A stretch of DNA of 42,969 nt from assembly GCF_010095445.2 (NCBI RefSeq), contig NZ_WFGV02000050.1, positions 1 to 42,969 on the forward strand. Reading direction: 5' to 3'. The notes beneath the pieces are model-generated. The model did no database searches. It was not told the origin of the DNA and saw nothing but the letters and a program-made list of their open reading frames with translations. The translations under genes were made by a program, and so were the position numbers. This document shows, piece by piece, positions 32,300 to 41,962 of this stretch. Origin of the DNA: Pseudomonas sp. TNT3. Its GTDB lineage: Bacteria; Pseudomonadota; Gammaproteobacteria; Pseudomonadales; Pseudomonadaceae. Each line of letters starts with the position of its first letter. The first letter of the stretch is position 1.

Positions 32300-33597
32300 G
32301 AAACCTTCTTCGAGGAATGCTGGTCTTTATCTGCTGCATGGCAGGTATGGCGGCAGCAGATGAGAAAAACATTCTGGTTACCAGCGGCAGTGATCGGGCT
32401 ACCCCGATTGCAGTCGTGCCGTTTGGCAACCAGGGCGGCAGCGTGCTGCCGGACGATATGGCCGAAATCATCGGTAACGACCTGCGTAACTCGGGTTACT
32501 ACTCGCCGATTCCAAAGCAGAACATGATCAGCCAGCCAAGTCAGGCCAGCGAAATCATCTACCGCGACTTCAAGGCGCTGGGCGCCCAATACGTCATGGT
32601 CGGCAGCATTACCCCTGCGGGCGGTCGCCTGCAGGTTCAGTACGCGCTGTTCAACGTCGCCACCGAGCAGCAAGTGCTGACCGGTAGCGTGTCGGGTAGC
32701 GTTGATCAGCTGCGTGACATGGCTCACTACATCTCAGACCAGTCGTTCGAAAAACTCACCGGTATCAAAGGTGCATTCTCGACTCGCCTGCTGTACGTGA
32801 CGGCTGAGCGTTTCTCCGAGAAGAACACGCGTTACACGCTGCAACGTTCGGACTACGACGGTGCCCGCGCCGTAACGCTGCTGCAATCGCGCGAGCCAAT
32901 CCTGTCGCCGCGTTTCGCACCGGATGGCAAGCGCATCGCCTATGTTTCGTTCGAGCAGAAGCGCCCGCGCATCTTCATGCAGAACATCGACACCGGTCGC
33001 CGCGAGCAAATTACCAACTTCGAAGGCCTGAATGGCGCGCCAGCCTGGTCGCCGGATGGCAATCGCCTGGCATTCGTCCTGTCGAAAGACGGTAACCCGG
33101 ATATCTATGTGATGAACCTGGGTTCGCGTCAGATCACGCGTGTCACCAACGGTCCTGGCATCAACACCGAACCGTTCTGGGGTAAAGATGGTTCAACCAT
33201 CTACTTCACCTCCGACCGTGGCGGCAAGCCACAGATCTACAAAACCAGCGCCGGTGGTGGCGGTGCAGAGCGTGTGACTTTCATTGGTAACTACAACGCC
33301 AACCCTAAACTGTCGGCTGACGAAAAGACCCTGGTGATGATTCACCGCCAGGAAGGCTTCACCAATTTCAAGGTGGCGGCCCAGGATTTGCAGCGAGGTA
33401 GTGTAAAGATCCTCACTGATAGCACTCTGGACGAGTCGCCTACTGTTGCGCCCAACGGCACCATGGTAATCTACGCCACCCGCCAGCAGGGCCGGGGAGT
33501 CTTGATGCTCGTGTCCATTAATGGACGCGTAAGGCTCCCGCTTCCTACCGCACAAGGCGAAGTCAGAGAACCTTCCTGGTCCCCTTACCTGAACTGA
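32296..33597 (+). CDS. tolB: TolB translocation protein
   Basis: 433 residues, GTG start, signal peptide MRNLLRGMLVFICCMAGMAAA (cleaved before DEKN). N-terminal TolB_N domain (about 24-150) and a six-bladed beta propeller with repeated SPRFAPDGKRIAYVSFE / SPDGNRLAFVLSKDGNPDIYVMNL motifs. Periplasmic partner that binds TolA and Pal in exclusive ways. Tightly coupled to tolA. Confidence 0.97.
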   Translation: MRNLLRGMLVFICCMAGMAAADEKNILVTSGSDRATPIAVVPFGNQGGSVLPDDMAEIIGNDLRNSGYYSPIPKQNMISQPSQASEIIYRDFKALGAQYVMVGSITPAGGRLQVQYALFNVATEQQVLTGSVSGSVDQLRDMAHYISDQSFEKLTGIKGAFSTRLLYVTAERFSEKNTRYTLQRSDYDGARAVTLLQSREPILSPRFAPDGKRIAYVSFEQKRPRIFMQNIDTGRREQITNFEGLNGAPAWSPDGNRLAFVLSKDGNPDIYVMNLGSRQITRVTNGPGINTEPFWGKDGSTIYFTSDRGGKPQIYKTSAGGGGAERVTFIGNYNANPKLSADEKTLVMIHRQEGFTNFKVAAQDLQRGSVKILTDSTLDESPTVAPNGTMVIYATRQQGRGVLMLVSINGRVRLPLPTAQGEVREPSWSPYLN

Positions 33598-33649
33598 CGC
33601 GGCGCTACACGTTGTACTTAACACATTGGGGTTCATTAGGAGTTTCACG

Positions 33650-34150
33650 ATGGAAATGCTGAAGTTTGGTAAGTTTGCTGCTCTGGCTCTGGCTTTGTCC
33701 GTAGCCGTTGGTTGCTCGTCTAAAGGCGGCGACAATGCCGGTGAAGGCGCAGCTGTTGATCCAAACGCTGGTTATGGCGCAAACACTGGTGCAGTTGACG
33801 GCTCCCTGAGCGAAGAAGCTGCTCTGCGCGCTATCACCACTTTCTACTTCGAATACGACAGTTCGGACCTGAAGCCAGAAGCCATGCGCGCTCTGGACGT
33901 TCACGCCAAAGACCTGAAAGCAAACGGCGCTCGCGTTGTTCTGGAAGGCAACACCGACGAACGTGGTACTCGTGAGTACAACATGGCACTGGGCGAGCGT
34001 CGTGCGAAAGCCGTTCAGCGCTACCTGGTACTGCAAGGCGTTTCCCCAGCTCAGCTGGAACTGGTTTCCTACGGCGAAGAGCGTCCAGTTGCTACCGGCA
34101 ACGACGAGCAGTCCTGGGCTCAAAACCGTCGCGTCGAACTGCGTAAGTAA
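33650..34150 (+). CDS. oprL: Peptidoglycan-associated lipoprotein OprL/Pal
   Basis: 166 residues. Signal peptide with lipobox ending in Gly21-Cys22; Ser at +2 favours outer-membrane sorting. After a Gly/Asp-rich linker comes an OmpA-like domain with the peptidoglycan-binding set NTDERGTREYNMALGERRAKAV and QNRRVELRK. Start at ATG 33650 (MEMLKFG; AGGAG 6 nt upstream). Anchors the outer membrane to peptidoglycan. Confidence 0.97.
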   Translation: MEMLKFGKFAALALALSVAVGCSSKGGDNAGEGAAVDPNAGYGANTGAVDGSLSEEAALRAITTFYFEYDSSDLKPEAMRALDVHAKDLKANGARVVLEGNTDERGTREYNMALGERRAKAVQRYLVLQGVSPAQLELVSYGEERPVATGNDEQSWAQNRRVELRK

Positions 34151-34156
34151 TTCGTC

Positions 34157-34993
34157 ATGCGAACGTGCCGTCGTGCTGTAACTGTTTTGGCTCTCAGCCT
34201 CGCACCGCTTGCGGTGTGGGCTGCGGTTCCTGTGGTCGAGGACAACTCCGGCTATAACAATAGCGGGAGTAGTTATCCGCCTGCGGGTTACGGTACGAAC
34301 GGCGCCTATGCCGGGGGAGGGGTTTCGGCCCCTGTCTCGGCACAGGGCGAGCTGTTCAACCAACTGCAATCGATGCAGGAGCAGATCTCGCGCCAACAAG
34401 GCATCATCGAAGTTCTGCAAAATGATGTAGCGCGCATGAAGCAAGAAAGCCTGGAGCGATATCAGGATCTTGATCGGCGCATAGGAACCGGCGGTGCACC
34501 AGCCGCGACTCCTGAGAATTCTTCAAGCGGTGGCGATTTGAATGCCCCCGCAGCAGCAGGCGCAGGTGCCGGAGCAGCTGCCGCTCAATCACCGGCTGCC
34601 GGTACTGAACCGGCTGATCCGGCGAAGGAAAAACTGTATTACGATGCAGCCTTCGACCTGATCAAGGCCAAGGATTTCGACAAGGCCAGTCAGGCCTTCG
34701 CCGCTTTCCTGCGCAAGTACCCGAACAGCCAGTACGCGGGTAACGCTCAGTACTGGTTGGGCGAGGTAAACCTGGCCAAAGGCGACCTGCAAGGCGCAGG
34801 TCAGGCGTTTGCCAAGGTTTCGCAGCTGTATCCCAAGCATGCAAAAGTGCCTGACTCACTGTACAAGCTTGCTGATGTAGAGCGCCGCCTGGGTCATACC
34901 GACAAGGTCAAAGGCATTCTGCAGCAGGTGGTTGCCCAGTATCCGGGGACTTCCGCCGCTCAGCTGGCACAGCGCGACTTGCAGCGCATGTAA
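34157..34993 (+). CDS. cpoB: CpoB/YbgF cell-division coordinator
   Basis: 278 residues. Signal peptide MRTCRRAVTVLALSLAPLAVWA; a trimerising coiled coil (about 60-100, LFNQLQSMQEQISRQQGIIEVLQNDVARMKQE); a Gly/Ala/Pro linker; and TPR repeats (about 155-275) with KDFDKASQAFAAFLRKYPNSQYAGNAQYWLGE. In E. coli it links Tol-Pal activity to PBP1b. It starts 6 nt after oprL and is the last gene before the terminator. Confidence 0.96.
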   Translation: MRTCRRAVTVLALSLAPLAVWAAVPVVEDNSGYNNSGSSYPPAGYGTNGAYAGGGVSAPVSAQGELFNQLQSMQEQISRQQGIIEVLQNDVARMKQESLERYQDLDRRIGTGGAPAATPENSSSGGDLNAPAAAGAGAGAAAAQSPAAGTEPADPAKEKLYYDAAFDLIKAKDFDKASQAFAAFLRKYPNSQYAGNAQYWLGEVNLAKGDLQGAGQAFAKVSQLYPKHAKVPDSLYKLADVERRLGHTDKVKGILQQVVAQYPGTSAAQLAQRDLQRM

Positions 34994-35015
34994 GCTTGCT
35001 GGACCCGTTTTGAAG

Positions 35016-35041
35016 AAACCCGCACTTGTTGCGGGTTTTTT
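35016..35041 (+). terminator. Terminator of the tol-pal operon
   Basis: AAACCCGCA-CTTGT-TGCGGGTTT stem followed by TTT, 23 nt downstream of cpoB. Confidence 0.88.
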
Positions 35042-35160
35042 CGTTAGAATTCACGCCCTTTTTCTGTAATACCGCTTTTTGGGATTCGCGCGATGGCGGG
35101 GTTCCTTGAAGTGCCTGACGGAGGCGGACAGCCTGTTTAGCTGTTACGCCCGTGGCGACT

Positions 35161-35808
35161 ATGCAAGACACATTGAGAATCACCGAAGTTTTTTACTCGT
35201 TGCAGGGTGAAACGCGAACTGCCGGGCTGCCCACTGTTTTTGTGCGCCTGACCGGTTGCCCACTGCGTTGCCAATACTGCGACAGCGCCTACGCGTTCAC
35301 TGGCGGCACTGTCCGTCCGCTCGATGACATCATCGAGCAAGTCGCCGGCTTTCGTCCGCGCTATGTGTGTGTCACAGGCGGCGAGCCTTTGGCGCAACCC
35401 AACGCCATTCCTTTGCTCAAGCGCTTGTGTGATGCCGGTTACGAAGTGTCACTGGAAACCAGTGGTGCTCTCGACATCTCGGCAGTAGATTCGCGGGTCA
35501 GTCGAGTTGTTGATCTGAAGACGCCGGGTTCGAAGGAAGCGCACCGTAATCGCTACGAGAACATCGAGCTGCTCACACCCAATGATCAGGTGAAGTTTGT
35601 CATCTGTTCCCGGGAGGACTACGACTGGGCTGTCTCCAAACTGATCCAGTATGGTCTGGATCGACGGGCCGGCGAGGTGCTGTTCTCACCCAGTCACCAT
35701 GACCTGAATGCTCGGGACCTGGCTGATTGGGTAGTGGCGGACAATCTCCCAGTGCGTCTGCAACTGCAGCTGCATAAATATCTTTGGAATGACGAGCCGG
35801 GGCGCTGA
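35161..35808 (+). CDS. queE: 7-carboxy-7-deazaguanine synthase
   Basis: 215 residues. Radical-SAM enzyme converting 6-carboxytetrahydropterin to 7-carboxy-7-deazaguanine in queuosine synthesis. The Fe4S4/SAM triad CPLRCQYC (Cys about 37, 41, 44) and the SAM-binding TGGEPLAQPN are clear. Start assigned to ATG 35161 (MQDTLRITEVFYSLQGETRTAG); GTG 35152 gives three more residues. No strong ribosome-binding site. A TAGAAT at 35045-35050 is the only promoter-like hexamer. Confidence 0.95.
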   Translation: MQDTLRITEVFYSLQGETRTAGLPTVFVRLTGCPLRCQYCDSAYAFTGGTVRPLDDIIEQVAGFRPRYVCVTGGEPLAQPNAIPLLKRLCDAGYEVSLETSGALDISAVDSRVSRVVDLKTPGSKEAHRNRYENIELLTPNDQVKFVICSREDYDWAVSKLIQYGLDRRAGEVLFSPSHHDLNARDLADWVVADNLPVRLQLQLHKYLWNDEPGR

Positions 35809-35809
35809 A

Positions 35810-36502
35810 ATGACTGATCACCTGAACACTGCTGAAAAACGTGCGGTTATCCTGCTGTCCGGCGGCCTGGACTCGGCGACTGTCGTGGCCATGGCTCGCG
35901 CAGATGGTTACACCTGCTACACCATGAGCTTCGATTACGGTCAGCGCTCCCATGCGGAATTGCACGCTGCTGCACGCGTCTCCCGAGACCTCGGCGCGGT
36001 TGAGCATAAAGTGATTGGTATAAACCTGAACGGCATCGGTGGTTCAGCGTTGACTGACAGCAGCATCGAAGTGCCTGAGGTTGCCGGTGAAGGCATTCCG
36101 GTGACTTACGTCCCTGCGCGCAACACGGTGTTTCTATCCCTGGCGCTGGGCTGGGCCGAAGTGCTGGGAGCGCGTGACATCTTTATCGGCGTGAACGCGG
36201 TGGACTATTCCGGATACCCGGATTGCCGTCCCGAGTTCGTCGAGGCGTTCGAGCGTATGGCTAATCTGGCGACCAAGGCTGGAGTCGAGGGGAATGGTTT
36301 CCGCATCCAGGCGCCTTTGCAAAACCTGAGCAAGGCACAGATTGTCCAGGCAGGGGTGAAGCTTGGGGTTAATTACGGCCTGACCGTTTCCTGCTATCAG
36401 GCCGACGATAACGGCCGGGCGTGCGGTAAGTGCGACAGCTGCCGACTGCGTGCTGAAGGCTTCGCAGCGGCCGGAATCGACGACCCAACACCTTATTTTT
36501 GA
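35810..36502 (+). CDS. queC: 7-cyano-7-deazaguanine synthase
   Basis: 230 residues. ATP-dependent conversion of the QueE product to preQ0. PP-loop SGGLDSAT (about 18-25) and the zinc cysteines CYQADDNGRACGKCDSCRLRAEGF at the C-terminus. The ATG lies 1 nt after the queE stop. Both enzymes feed queuosine in tRNA; no QueD or QueF is in the window. Confidence 0.96.
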   Translation: MTDHLNTAEKRAVILLSGGLDSATVVAMARADGYTCYTMSFDYGQRSHAELHAAARVSRDLGAVEHKVIGINLNGIGGSALTDSSIEVPEVAGEGIPVTYVPARNTVFLSLALGWAEVLGARDIFIGVNAVDYSGYPDCRPEFVEAFERMANLATKAGVEGNGFRIQAPLQNLSKAQIVQAGVKLGVNYGLTVSCYQADDNGRACGKCDSCRLRAEGFAAAGIDDPTPYF

Positions 36503-36520
36503 TTTATTTCAAATTAGGTG

Positions 36521-36548
36521 TTGAATAGTCCTTAAAAATCAGTATTAT
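36521..36548 (+). promoter_or_regulatory. tRNA-Lys promoter
   Basis: TTGAAT (36521-36526), 16-nt spacer, TATTAT (36543-36548), then a GC-rich discriminator ACGCGCC. The tRNA starts 18 nt after the -10. Confidence 0.65.
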
Positions 36549-36565
36549 ACGCGCCACCACACAGC

Positions 36566-36641
36566 GGGTCGTTAGCTCAGTTGGTAGAGCAGTTGGCTTT
36601 TAACCAATTGGTCGTAGGTTCGAATCCCACACGACCCACCA
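36566..36641 (+). tRNA. tRNA-Lys (anticodon TTT)
   Basis: 76 nt with CCA encoded. Acceptor GGGTCGT/ACGACCC; D arm GCTCAGTTGGTAGAGC; anticodon loop CTTTTAA, anticodon TTT; T arm ending GGTTCGAATCC; 3' ACCA. All four stems pair. Confidence 0.98.
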
Positions 36642-36662
36642 TTTTTATAGCAGTTTTAAAAG

Positions 36663-36704
36663 TCTGGAAGGCCCACGAAAGTGAGGATTTCCGGATTTTT
36701 TTTT
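36663..36704 (+). terminator. Terminator after tRNA-Lys
   Basis: TCTGGAA (36663-36669, one G-U pair) pairs with TTCCGGA; inside it CCCAC-GAAA-GTG pairs, followed by a run of nine Ts (about 36696-36704). The remaining 36705-36913 shows only a weak TATACT (36871-36876) that could serve nadA. Confidence 0.75.
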
Positions 36705-36913
36705 GCCCGCGATTTGTGTTTGCCGCCGAGTGAGCCGTATCGCGTGGCACAGGTCAGAATCATCTTTTGCATCCATTGGATATTCTGTAGCCTTGCGCCT
36801 CTTCAACGTTGTCCGTGCCTGATGATACTCACTCTCCCGGCGGTGCCCTCAAGGGGGCTGGAGCCGGGTGTATACTCGACTTTCGCGCGTAAGCGCTTGC
36901 AGGTCTTGCGAAC

Positions 36914-37972
36914 ATGACGCAGATTTCTGAACGCCTTCTGGTTCAAGCCCACCTCGACGCCAAGCAGCCCAAGCCGCTGACTGCCGAGGAAGAGGCCTAT
37001 TACCGCGCCGCTATCGCCGCCGAGCTCAAGGCTCAGGACGCGGTACTGGTCGCCCACTTCTATTGTGATCCGGTTATTCAGGCCCTTGCCGAAGAGACTG
37101 GGGGCTGTGTCTCCGACTCGCTGGAGATGGCCCGCTTCGGCAATGCTCATCCAGCCAAGACTGTGGTCGTCGCCGGTGTAAAATTCATGGGGGAGACGGC
37201 GAAAATCCTCAACCCTGAAAAGCGCGTCCTGATGCCAACCCTGGAAGCGACCTGCTCGCTGGACCTGGGTTGCCCGGTGGACGAGTTTTCAGCGTTTTGC
37301 GATCAGCACCCGGAACGCACGGTGGTGGTGTATGCCAATACATCGGCCGCCGTCAAAGCCCGGGCGGACTGGGTCGTGACTTCAAGCTGTGCGCTGGAAA
37401 TCGTCGAAAGCCTGATGGATAACGGCGAAACGATTATCTGGGGTCCGGACAAGCATCTGGGTACCTATATCCAGCGCAAGACCGGTGCGGACATGCTGCT
37501 GTGGGACGGTGCCTGCATCGTTCACGAAGAGTTCAAGTCCAAGCAGCTCGAAGACATGAAGGCGCTGTACCCGGACGCAGCGATTCTGGTGCATCCGGAG
37601 TCGCCAACGTCGGTGATCGAGCTGGCCGATGCCGTAGGCTCCACCAGCCAGCTCATCGCCGCGGCTCAGAGCCTGCCCAACAAGACGTTTATTGTCGCTA
37701 CCGACCGCGGCATCTTCTACAAGATGCAGCAGCTGTGTCCGGACAAGGTGTTCATCGAAGCGCCAACAGCCGGTAACGGGGCAGCGTGCCGCAGTTGCGC
37801 ACATTGCCCGTGGATGGCCATGAACACGCTTGAGCGCACGCTGAAGAGCTTGCAGGAAGGGACTAACGAGATCTTTGTTGATCCGGCGTTGATACCGCAG
37901 GCGATTCGCCCTTTGAAGCGGATGCTGGATTTCACCCAGGCTGCCCGGATGAAGCTGGCGGGTAACGCTTAA
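36914..37972 (+). CDS. nadA: Quinolinate synthase
   Basis: 352 residues. Condenses iminoaspartate with dihydroxyacetone phosphate to quinolinate (NAD synthesis). Conserved features: DAVLVAHFYCDPVIQALAEETGGCVSDSLEMARFG (about 46-80), LEATCSLDLGCPVDEF, WDGACIVHEEF, and NGAACRSCAHCPWMAMN with the C-terminal Fe4S4 cysteine. Length is standard. It faces the RDD gene across a strong hairpin. Confidence 0.97.
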   Translation: MTQISERLLVQAHLDAKQPKPLTAEEEAYYRAAIAAELKAQDAVLVAHFYCDPVIQALAEETGGCVSDSLEMARFGNAHPAKTVVVAGVKFMGETAKILNPEKRVLMPTLEATCSLDLGCPVDEFSAFCDQHPERTVVVYANTSAAVKARADWVVTSSCALEIVESLMDNGETIIWGPDKHLGTYIQRKTGADMLLWDGACIVHEEFKSKQLEDMKALYPDAAILVHPESPTSVIELADAVGSTSQLIAAAQSLPNKTFIVATDRGIFYKMQQLCPDKVFIEAPTAGNGAACRSCAHCPWMAMNTLERTLKSLQEGTNEIFVDPALIPQAIRPLKRMLDFTQAARMKLAGNA

Positions 37973-37990
37973 GACCGAAATCGAAAGCTC

Positions 37991-38033
37991 AAAAGATCGT
38001 CCGAACGCGGCCCTCGCCTTCGGACGATCTTTT
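37991..38033. terminator. Bidirectional hairpin terminator (repeat copy 2)
   Basis: The same 15-bp stem as at 7015-7057 with a 13-nt loop (CGCGGCCCTCGCC here, CGCGACCCGAGCC there), here followed by more Ts. It separates convergent nadA and the RDD gene. Confidence 0.85.
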
Positions 38034-38043
38034 TTTTGGGTCG

Positions 38044-38532
38044 TTATTTGGTTTTCTTTGGAATTCGAACGAGTTGGGTTCCTGAATACATGTCATGCCA
38101 GCTGCGTTTCTGTTTATCGAACAGTGACCAGACGAATCCCATGCCAACGCACAGCAGTGACGCAATCGATACAACAAAGCGCAATAGCGCCTGCCACAAG
38201 CTGATAGATGAGCCGTCGGCATTCTGCACGCGGATGCACCAGACTTGCATGCCCAGTGTCTGACCAGACCAGGTCCAGAACTTGGCGAAGAAACCAAACA
38301 GCACAAACACCAACACAGTAGACAGTAATGGATCGCCATCCAGCGCCCCTGCTTCGGTCAGCGTGCGCATTCTGTCTTCACCAATGATCGCCATCTGAAT
38401 CATCTTGTAAATACCGCTGGTGACAATGAGCAGGGCGGTGCACAACAGGAAGTCGTAGAACATCGCTGCCAGACGACGACCCAGACCAGCGGCGGGAAAA
38501 TCGCCCTGGGGATTCAGCAGGTGTTTCGACAT
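38044..38532 (-). CDS. RDD-family membrane protein
   Basis: 162 residues. RDD signature near the N-terminus: GLGRRLAAMFYDFLLC (Arg-Leu-...-Asp in TM1) and three to four TM helices, with the second conserved segment WTWSGQTLGMQVWCIRVQNADGSSISLWQALLRF. Function unknown; RDD proteins are small transporter-like membrane proteins. Start at 38532 (MSKHLLNP). Not in an obvious operon; a strong terminator precedes it. Confidence 0.9.
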   Translation of the reverse strand: MSKHLLNPQGDFPAAGLGRRLAAMFYDFLLCTALLIVTSGIYKMIQMAIIGEDRMRTLTEAGALDGDPLLSTVLVFVLFGFFAKFWTWSGQTLGMQVWCIRVQNADGSSISLWQALLRFVVSIASLLCVGMGFVWSLFDKQKRSWHDMYSGTQLVRIPKKTK

Positions 38533-38581
38533 GGCAGGCTCTCGGCGGAAAAAAGAAGCCATTTTACGGATTTACGCGCAC

Positions 38582-38616
38582 AAAAAAGCCCCTGATGTCA
38601 GCATCAGGGGCTTTTT
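38582..38616 (-). terminator. Terminator of the cold-shock gene
   Basis: AAAAAGCCCCTGATG-TCAG-CATCAGGGGCTTTTT perfect stem. It lies directly downstream of the csp stop on the minus strand. Confidence 0.92.
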
Positions 38617-38628
38617 CGTAACAGAAGA

Positions 38629-38841
38629 TTAGGCTTCTGCTTGTACTTCGTCAGCCTGCATGCCTTTCTGGCCCTGCACAGCAACGAAAGTCACTTTCTG
38701 GCCTTCTTTCAGGCTTTTGAAGCCGTTGCCCTGAATAGCGCGGAAATGCACGAACAGATCCGGACCGCTTTCTGGAGTGATAAAACCAAAACCTTTCTCG
38801 TCGTTAAACCACTTGACGGTACCGCTCTGACGTTGGGACAT
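38629..38841 (-). CDS. CspA-family cold-shock protein
   Basis: 70 residues, a single cold-shock domain. RNP1 KGFGFI and RNP2 DLFVHF are intact; the C-terminus is QKGMQADEVQAEA. RNA chaperone that melts secondary structure. AGGAAATAAGAA precedes the ATG. The long upstream gap suggests a structured 5' leader, common in csp genes (inference). Confidence 0.96.
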   Translation of the reverse strand: MSQRQSGTVKWFNDEKGFGFITPESGPDLFVHFRAIQGNGFKSLKEGQKVTFVAVQGQKGMQADEVQAEA

Positions 38842-39244
38842 TTCTTATTTCCTATCACGCAAAAATTAATGACAGCCTCCTTCTAATGAAAGAGTACTGG
38901 GGCTGGTTGCAGGAAAGTAAGAAGACGTCGAACGGGATGTAGCTAACTTGTAGGCTACTGCCCAGGTCACGATTCCAAGCGACCCATGCAAACACAGTGA
39001 ACAAACTCTACGCCAACTAAGGGAGAAAAAACAAGCCCCCGCGAAGGCCCGGTTTTGCTCAGGTTGGCGGCAATAGTCAGTGCACTAGTGCTCGCTTATT
39101 CGTTAGCGTTGTTCAATTGTTTTCGATCGTTATAAGTAAAGTTCATAATCGAAGCCTGAGGCCAAACCATGCACTCTTTTATGGCGATTGCGTTACACAT
39201 TAGTGCACTGTTAACGCAATCGCGTTACTTATAGGAACAGTCAA
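38842..39244. promoter_or_regulatory. Gap between gcvT and csp, leader of csp
   Basis: 403 nt, no gene. It holds, on the minus strand, AAGGAGG (about 38881-38875), and two copies of the palindrome AGTGCACT (39079-39086, 39202-39209), with GCACTAGTGC (39082-39091) overlapping the first. A TATAAC at about 39135-39130 (minus strand) may be a -10. A GC-rich stretch at 39030-39058 has a T run on the minus strand and is only a weak terminator candidate. The inverted repeat is listed separately. Confidence 0.4.
39184..39223. repeat. Perfect 12-bp inverted repeat after gcvT
   Basis: GCGATTGCGTTA (39184-39195) and TAACGCAATCGC (39212-39223) match perfectly across 16 nt that contain AGTGCACT. A further GCGTTAC follows (39222-39228). 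It begins 22 nt beyond the gcvT stop. No T run follows on the minus strand, so it is not a standard terminator. Confidence 0.7.
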
Positions 39245-40369
39245 TCAACCGCGATAGTAGCGTTGTGGAACAAATGGCATTTTGCTTACAAGCAAAGGCA
39301 CCTTTTTCCCACGAACGATCGCCCAGACCGGGGTATCGATGGCGACGTATGCACTGTCCACGTAACCCATCGCCAGTGGCGCCCCCAACGTCGGCCCGAA
39401 ACCGCCGCTGCAGATAGTGCCGATGATATCGCCTGCTTCGTTGACGATTTCCGCGCCCTCACGTACGGGAGTGCGTTCCTGGGGCAATAGTCCAACGCGT
39501 TTGCGGCTGACACCGGATTGCTGTTGGGCAAATATCGGTTCAGCGCCAGGGAAGCCGCCAGCACGTGCACCCTCGGCACGACGAGGCTTGGAGATGGCCC
39601 ACAGCAGGCTCGCTTCGATGGGGGTGGTCTCGGTGTTCATGTCATGGCCGTAAAGGCACAGGCCGGCTTCCAGGCGCAGTGAATCGCGAGCGCCCAGGCC
39701 AATGGCGGCGACTTCCGGTTCGGCCAACAGTGCGCGAGCCAAGGCTTCGGCACTGGCCGCCGGTACGGAAATTTCGAAACCGTCTTCACCGGTGTAACCG
39801 GAGCGGCTGACGAAGCAATCAACACCCAGCAGTTTTACCCGAGTGAACTGCATGAACGTCATGTTCGCTACTTCAGGTGCCAGGCGCGCGAGTACGGTCA
39901 CCGCTGCCGGGCCTTGCAGCGCCAGCAGGGCGCGTTCTTCGAACAGCGGCTCGATGGTGCACTGGTCGCCGATGTGCTTGCGCAGGTGAGCCAGGTCCTG
40001 ATCCTTGCAGGCCGCGTTGACCACCAGGAACAGTTCATCGGCACCCAGGTTGGCAACCATCAGGTCGTCCAGAATGCCGCCGGTGTCGTTGGTGAACATG
40101 GCGTAGCGCTGCATGCCCACTGGCAGGTCGATGATGTCGACCGGAACCAGTGTTTCCAGTGCCTTGGCAGCATTGGCGCCGGTCAGACGGATCTGGCCCA
40201 TGTGCGACACATCGAACAACCCGGCCTGATCACGGGTGTGCTGGTGTTCTTTCATCACGCCAAGCGGGTATTGCACCGGCATGTCATAGCCGGCGAACGG
40301 CACCATGCGGGCGCCGAGTTCGATGTGCAGGGCATGCAACGGGGTTTTCAACAGGTGTTCGGTGGACAT
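39245..40369 (-). CDS. gcvT: Glycine cleavage T-protein (aminomethyltransferase)
   Basis: 374 residues. Transfers the methylene from the lipoyl-H-protein to tetrahydrofolate. N-terminus MSTEHLLKTPLHALHIELGARMVPFAGYDMPVQYP; folate-binding pattern DVSHMGQIRLTG and a C-terminal barrel with GTICSGGFGPTLGAPLAMGYV. AGGAG 6 nt upstream of ATG 40369; the frame extends upstream to 40603 over sdaA but that is not coding. 41 nt after sdaA, so co-transcribed. It is probably the second glycine-cleavage set (gcvT2 in P. aeruginosa). Confidence 0.96.
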   Translation of the reverse strand: MSTEHLLKTPLHALHIELGARMVPFAGYDMPVQYPLGVMKEHQHTRDQAGLFDVSHMGQIRLTGANAAKALETLVPVDIIDLPVGMQRYAMFTNDTGGILDDLMVANLGADELFLVVNAACKDQDLAHLRKHIGDQCTIEPLFEERALLALQGPAAVTVLARLAPEVANMTFMQFTRVKLLGVDCFVSRSGYTGEDGFEISVPAASAEALARALLAEPEVAAIGLGARDSLRLEAGLCLYGHDMNTETTPIEASLLWAISKPRRAEGARAGGFPGAEPIFAQQQSGVSRKRVGLLPQERTPVREGAEIVNEAGDIIGTICSGGFGPTLGAPLAMGYVDSAYVAIDTPVWAIVRGKKVPLLVSKMPFVPQRYYRG

Positions 40370-40410
40370 ATTCAGCTCCTGAAAAAAATGTGCAGATGCA
40401 GGTGAGCGCA

Positions 40411-41787
<1,377 letters not shown>

Positions 41788-41848
41788 GGTTGTTCTCCGG
41801 TTTCTTGTTATAGGAATTGGCGGAAACTGTAACCTTCCACAGATCCTT

Positions 41849-41938
41849 TGTAGGAGTGAGCCTGCTCGCGATAGCGCTCTGACATTCAACAAAAATGTCC
41901 ACATACAGATAGCTATCGCGAGCAGGCTCACTCCTACA
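41849..41938. repeat. REPIN-like pair with perfect 27-bp arms
   Basis: The 27-nt arm at 41849-41875 (beginning TGTAGGAGTGAGCC) is exactly complementary to the arm at 41912-41938 (ending GGCTCACTCCTACA). The 36-nt spacer shows no strong structure. It is in the sdaA-gcvP gap and is a classic REP doublet (REPIN) arrangement. Confidence 0.85.
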
Positions 41939-41962
41939 GGGGTTTGTGGTGTTCTTGAATTT

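Noticed and set aside
35042..35160. preQ1 riboswitch before queE
   Set aside because: I could not find the short H-type pseudoknot elements with an A-rich tail; the stretch is short and unstructured by eye.
36566..36641. tRNA-Lys as an integration site for a genomic island
   Set aside because: No duplicate of the tRNA 3' end, no integrase and no foreign genes flank it in the window.
39030..39058. Strong minus-strand terminator between gcvT and csp
   Set aside because: A T run is present but the two GC-rich arms pair only poorly.
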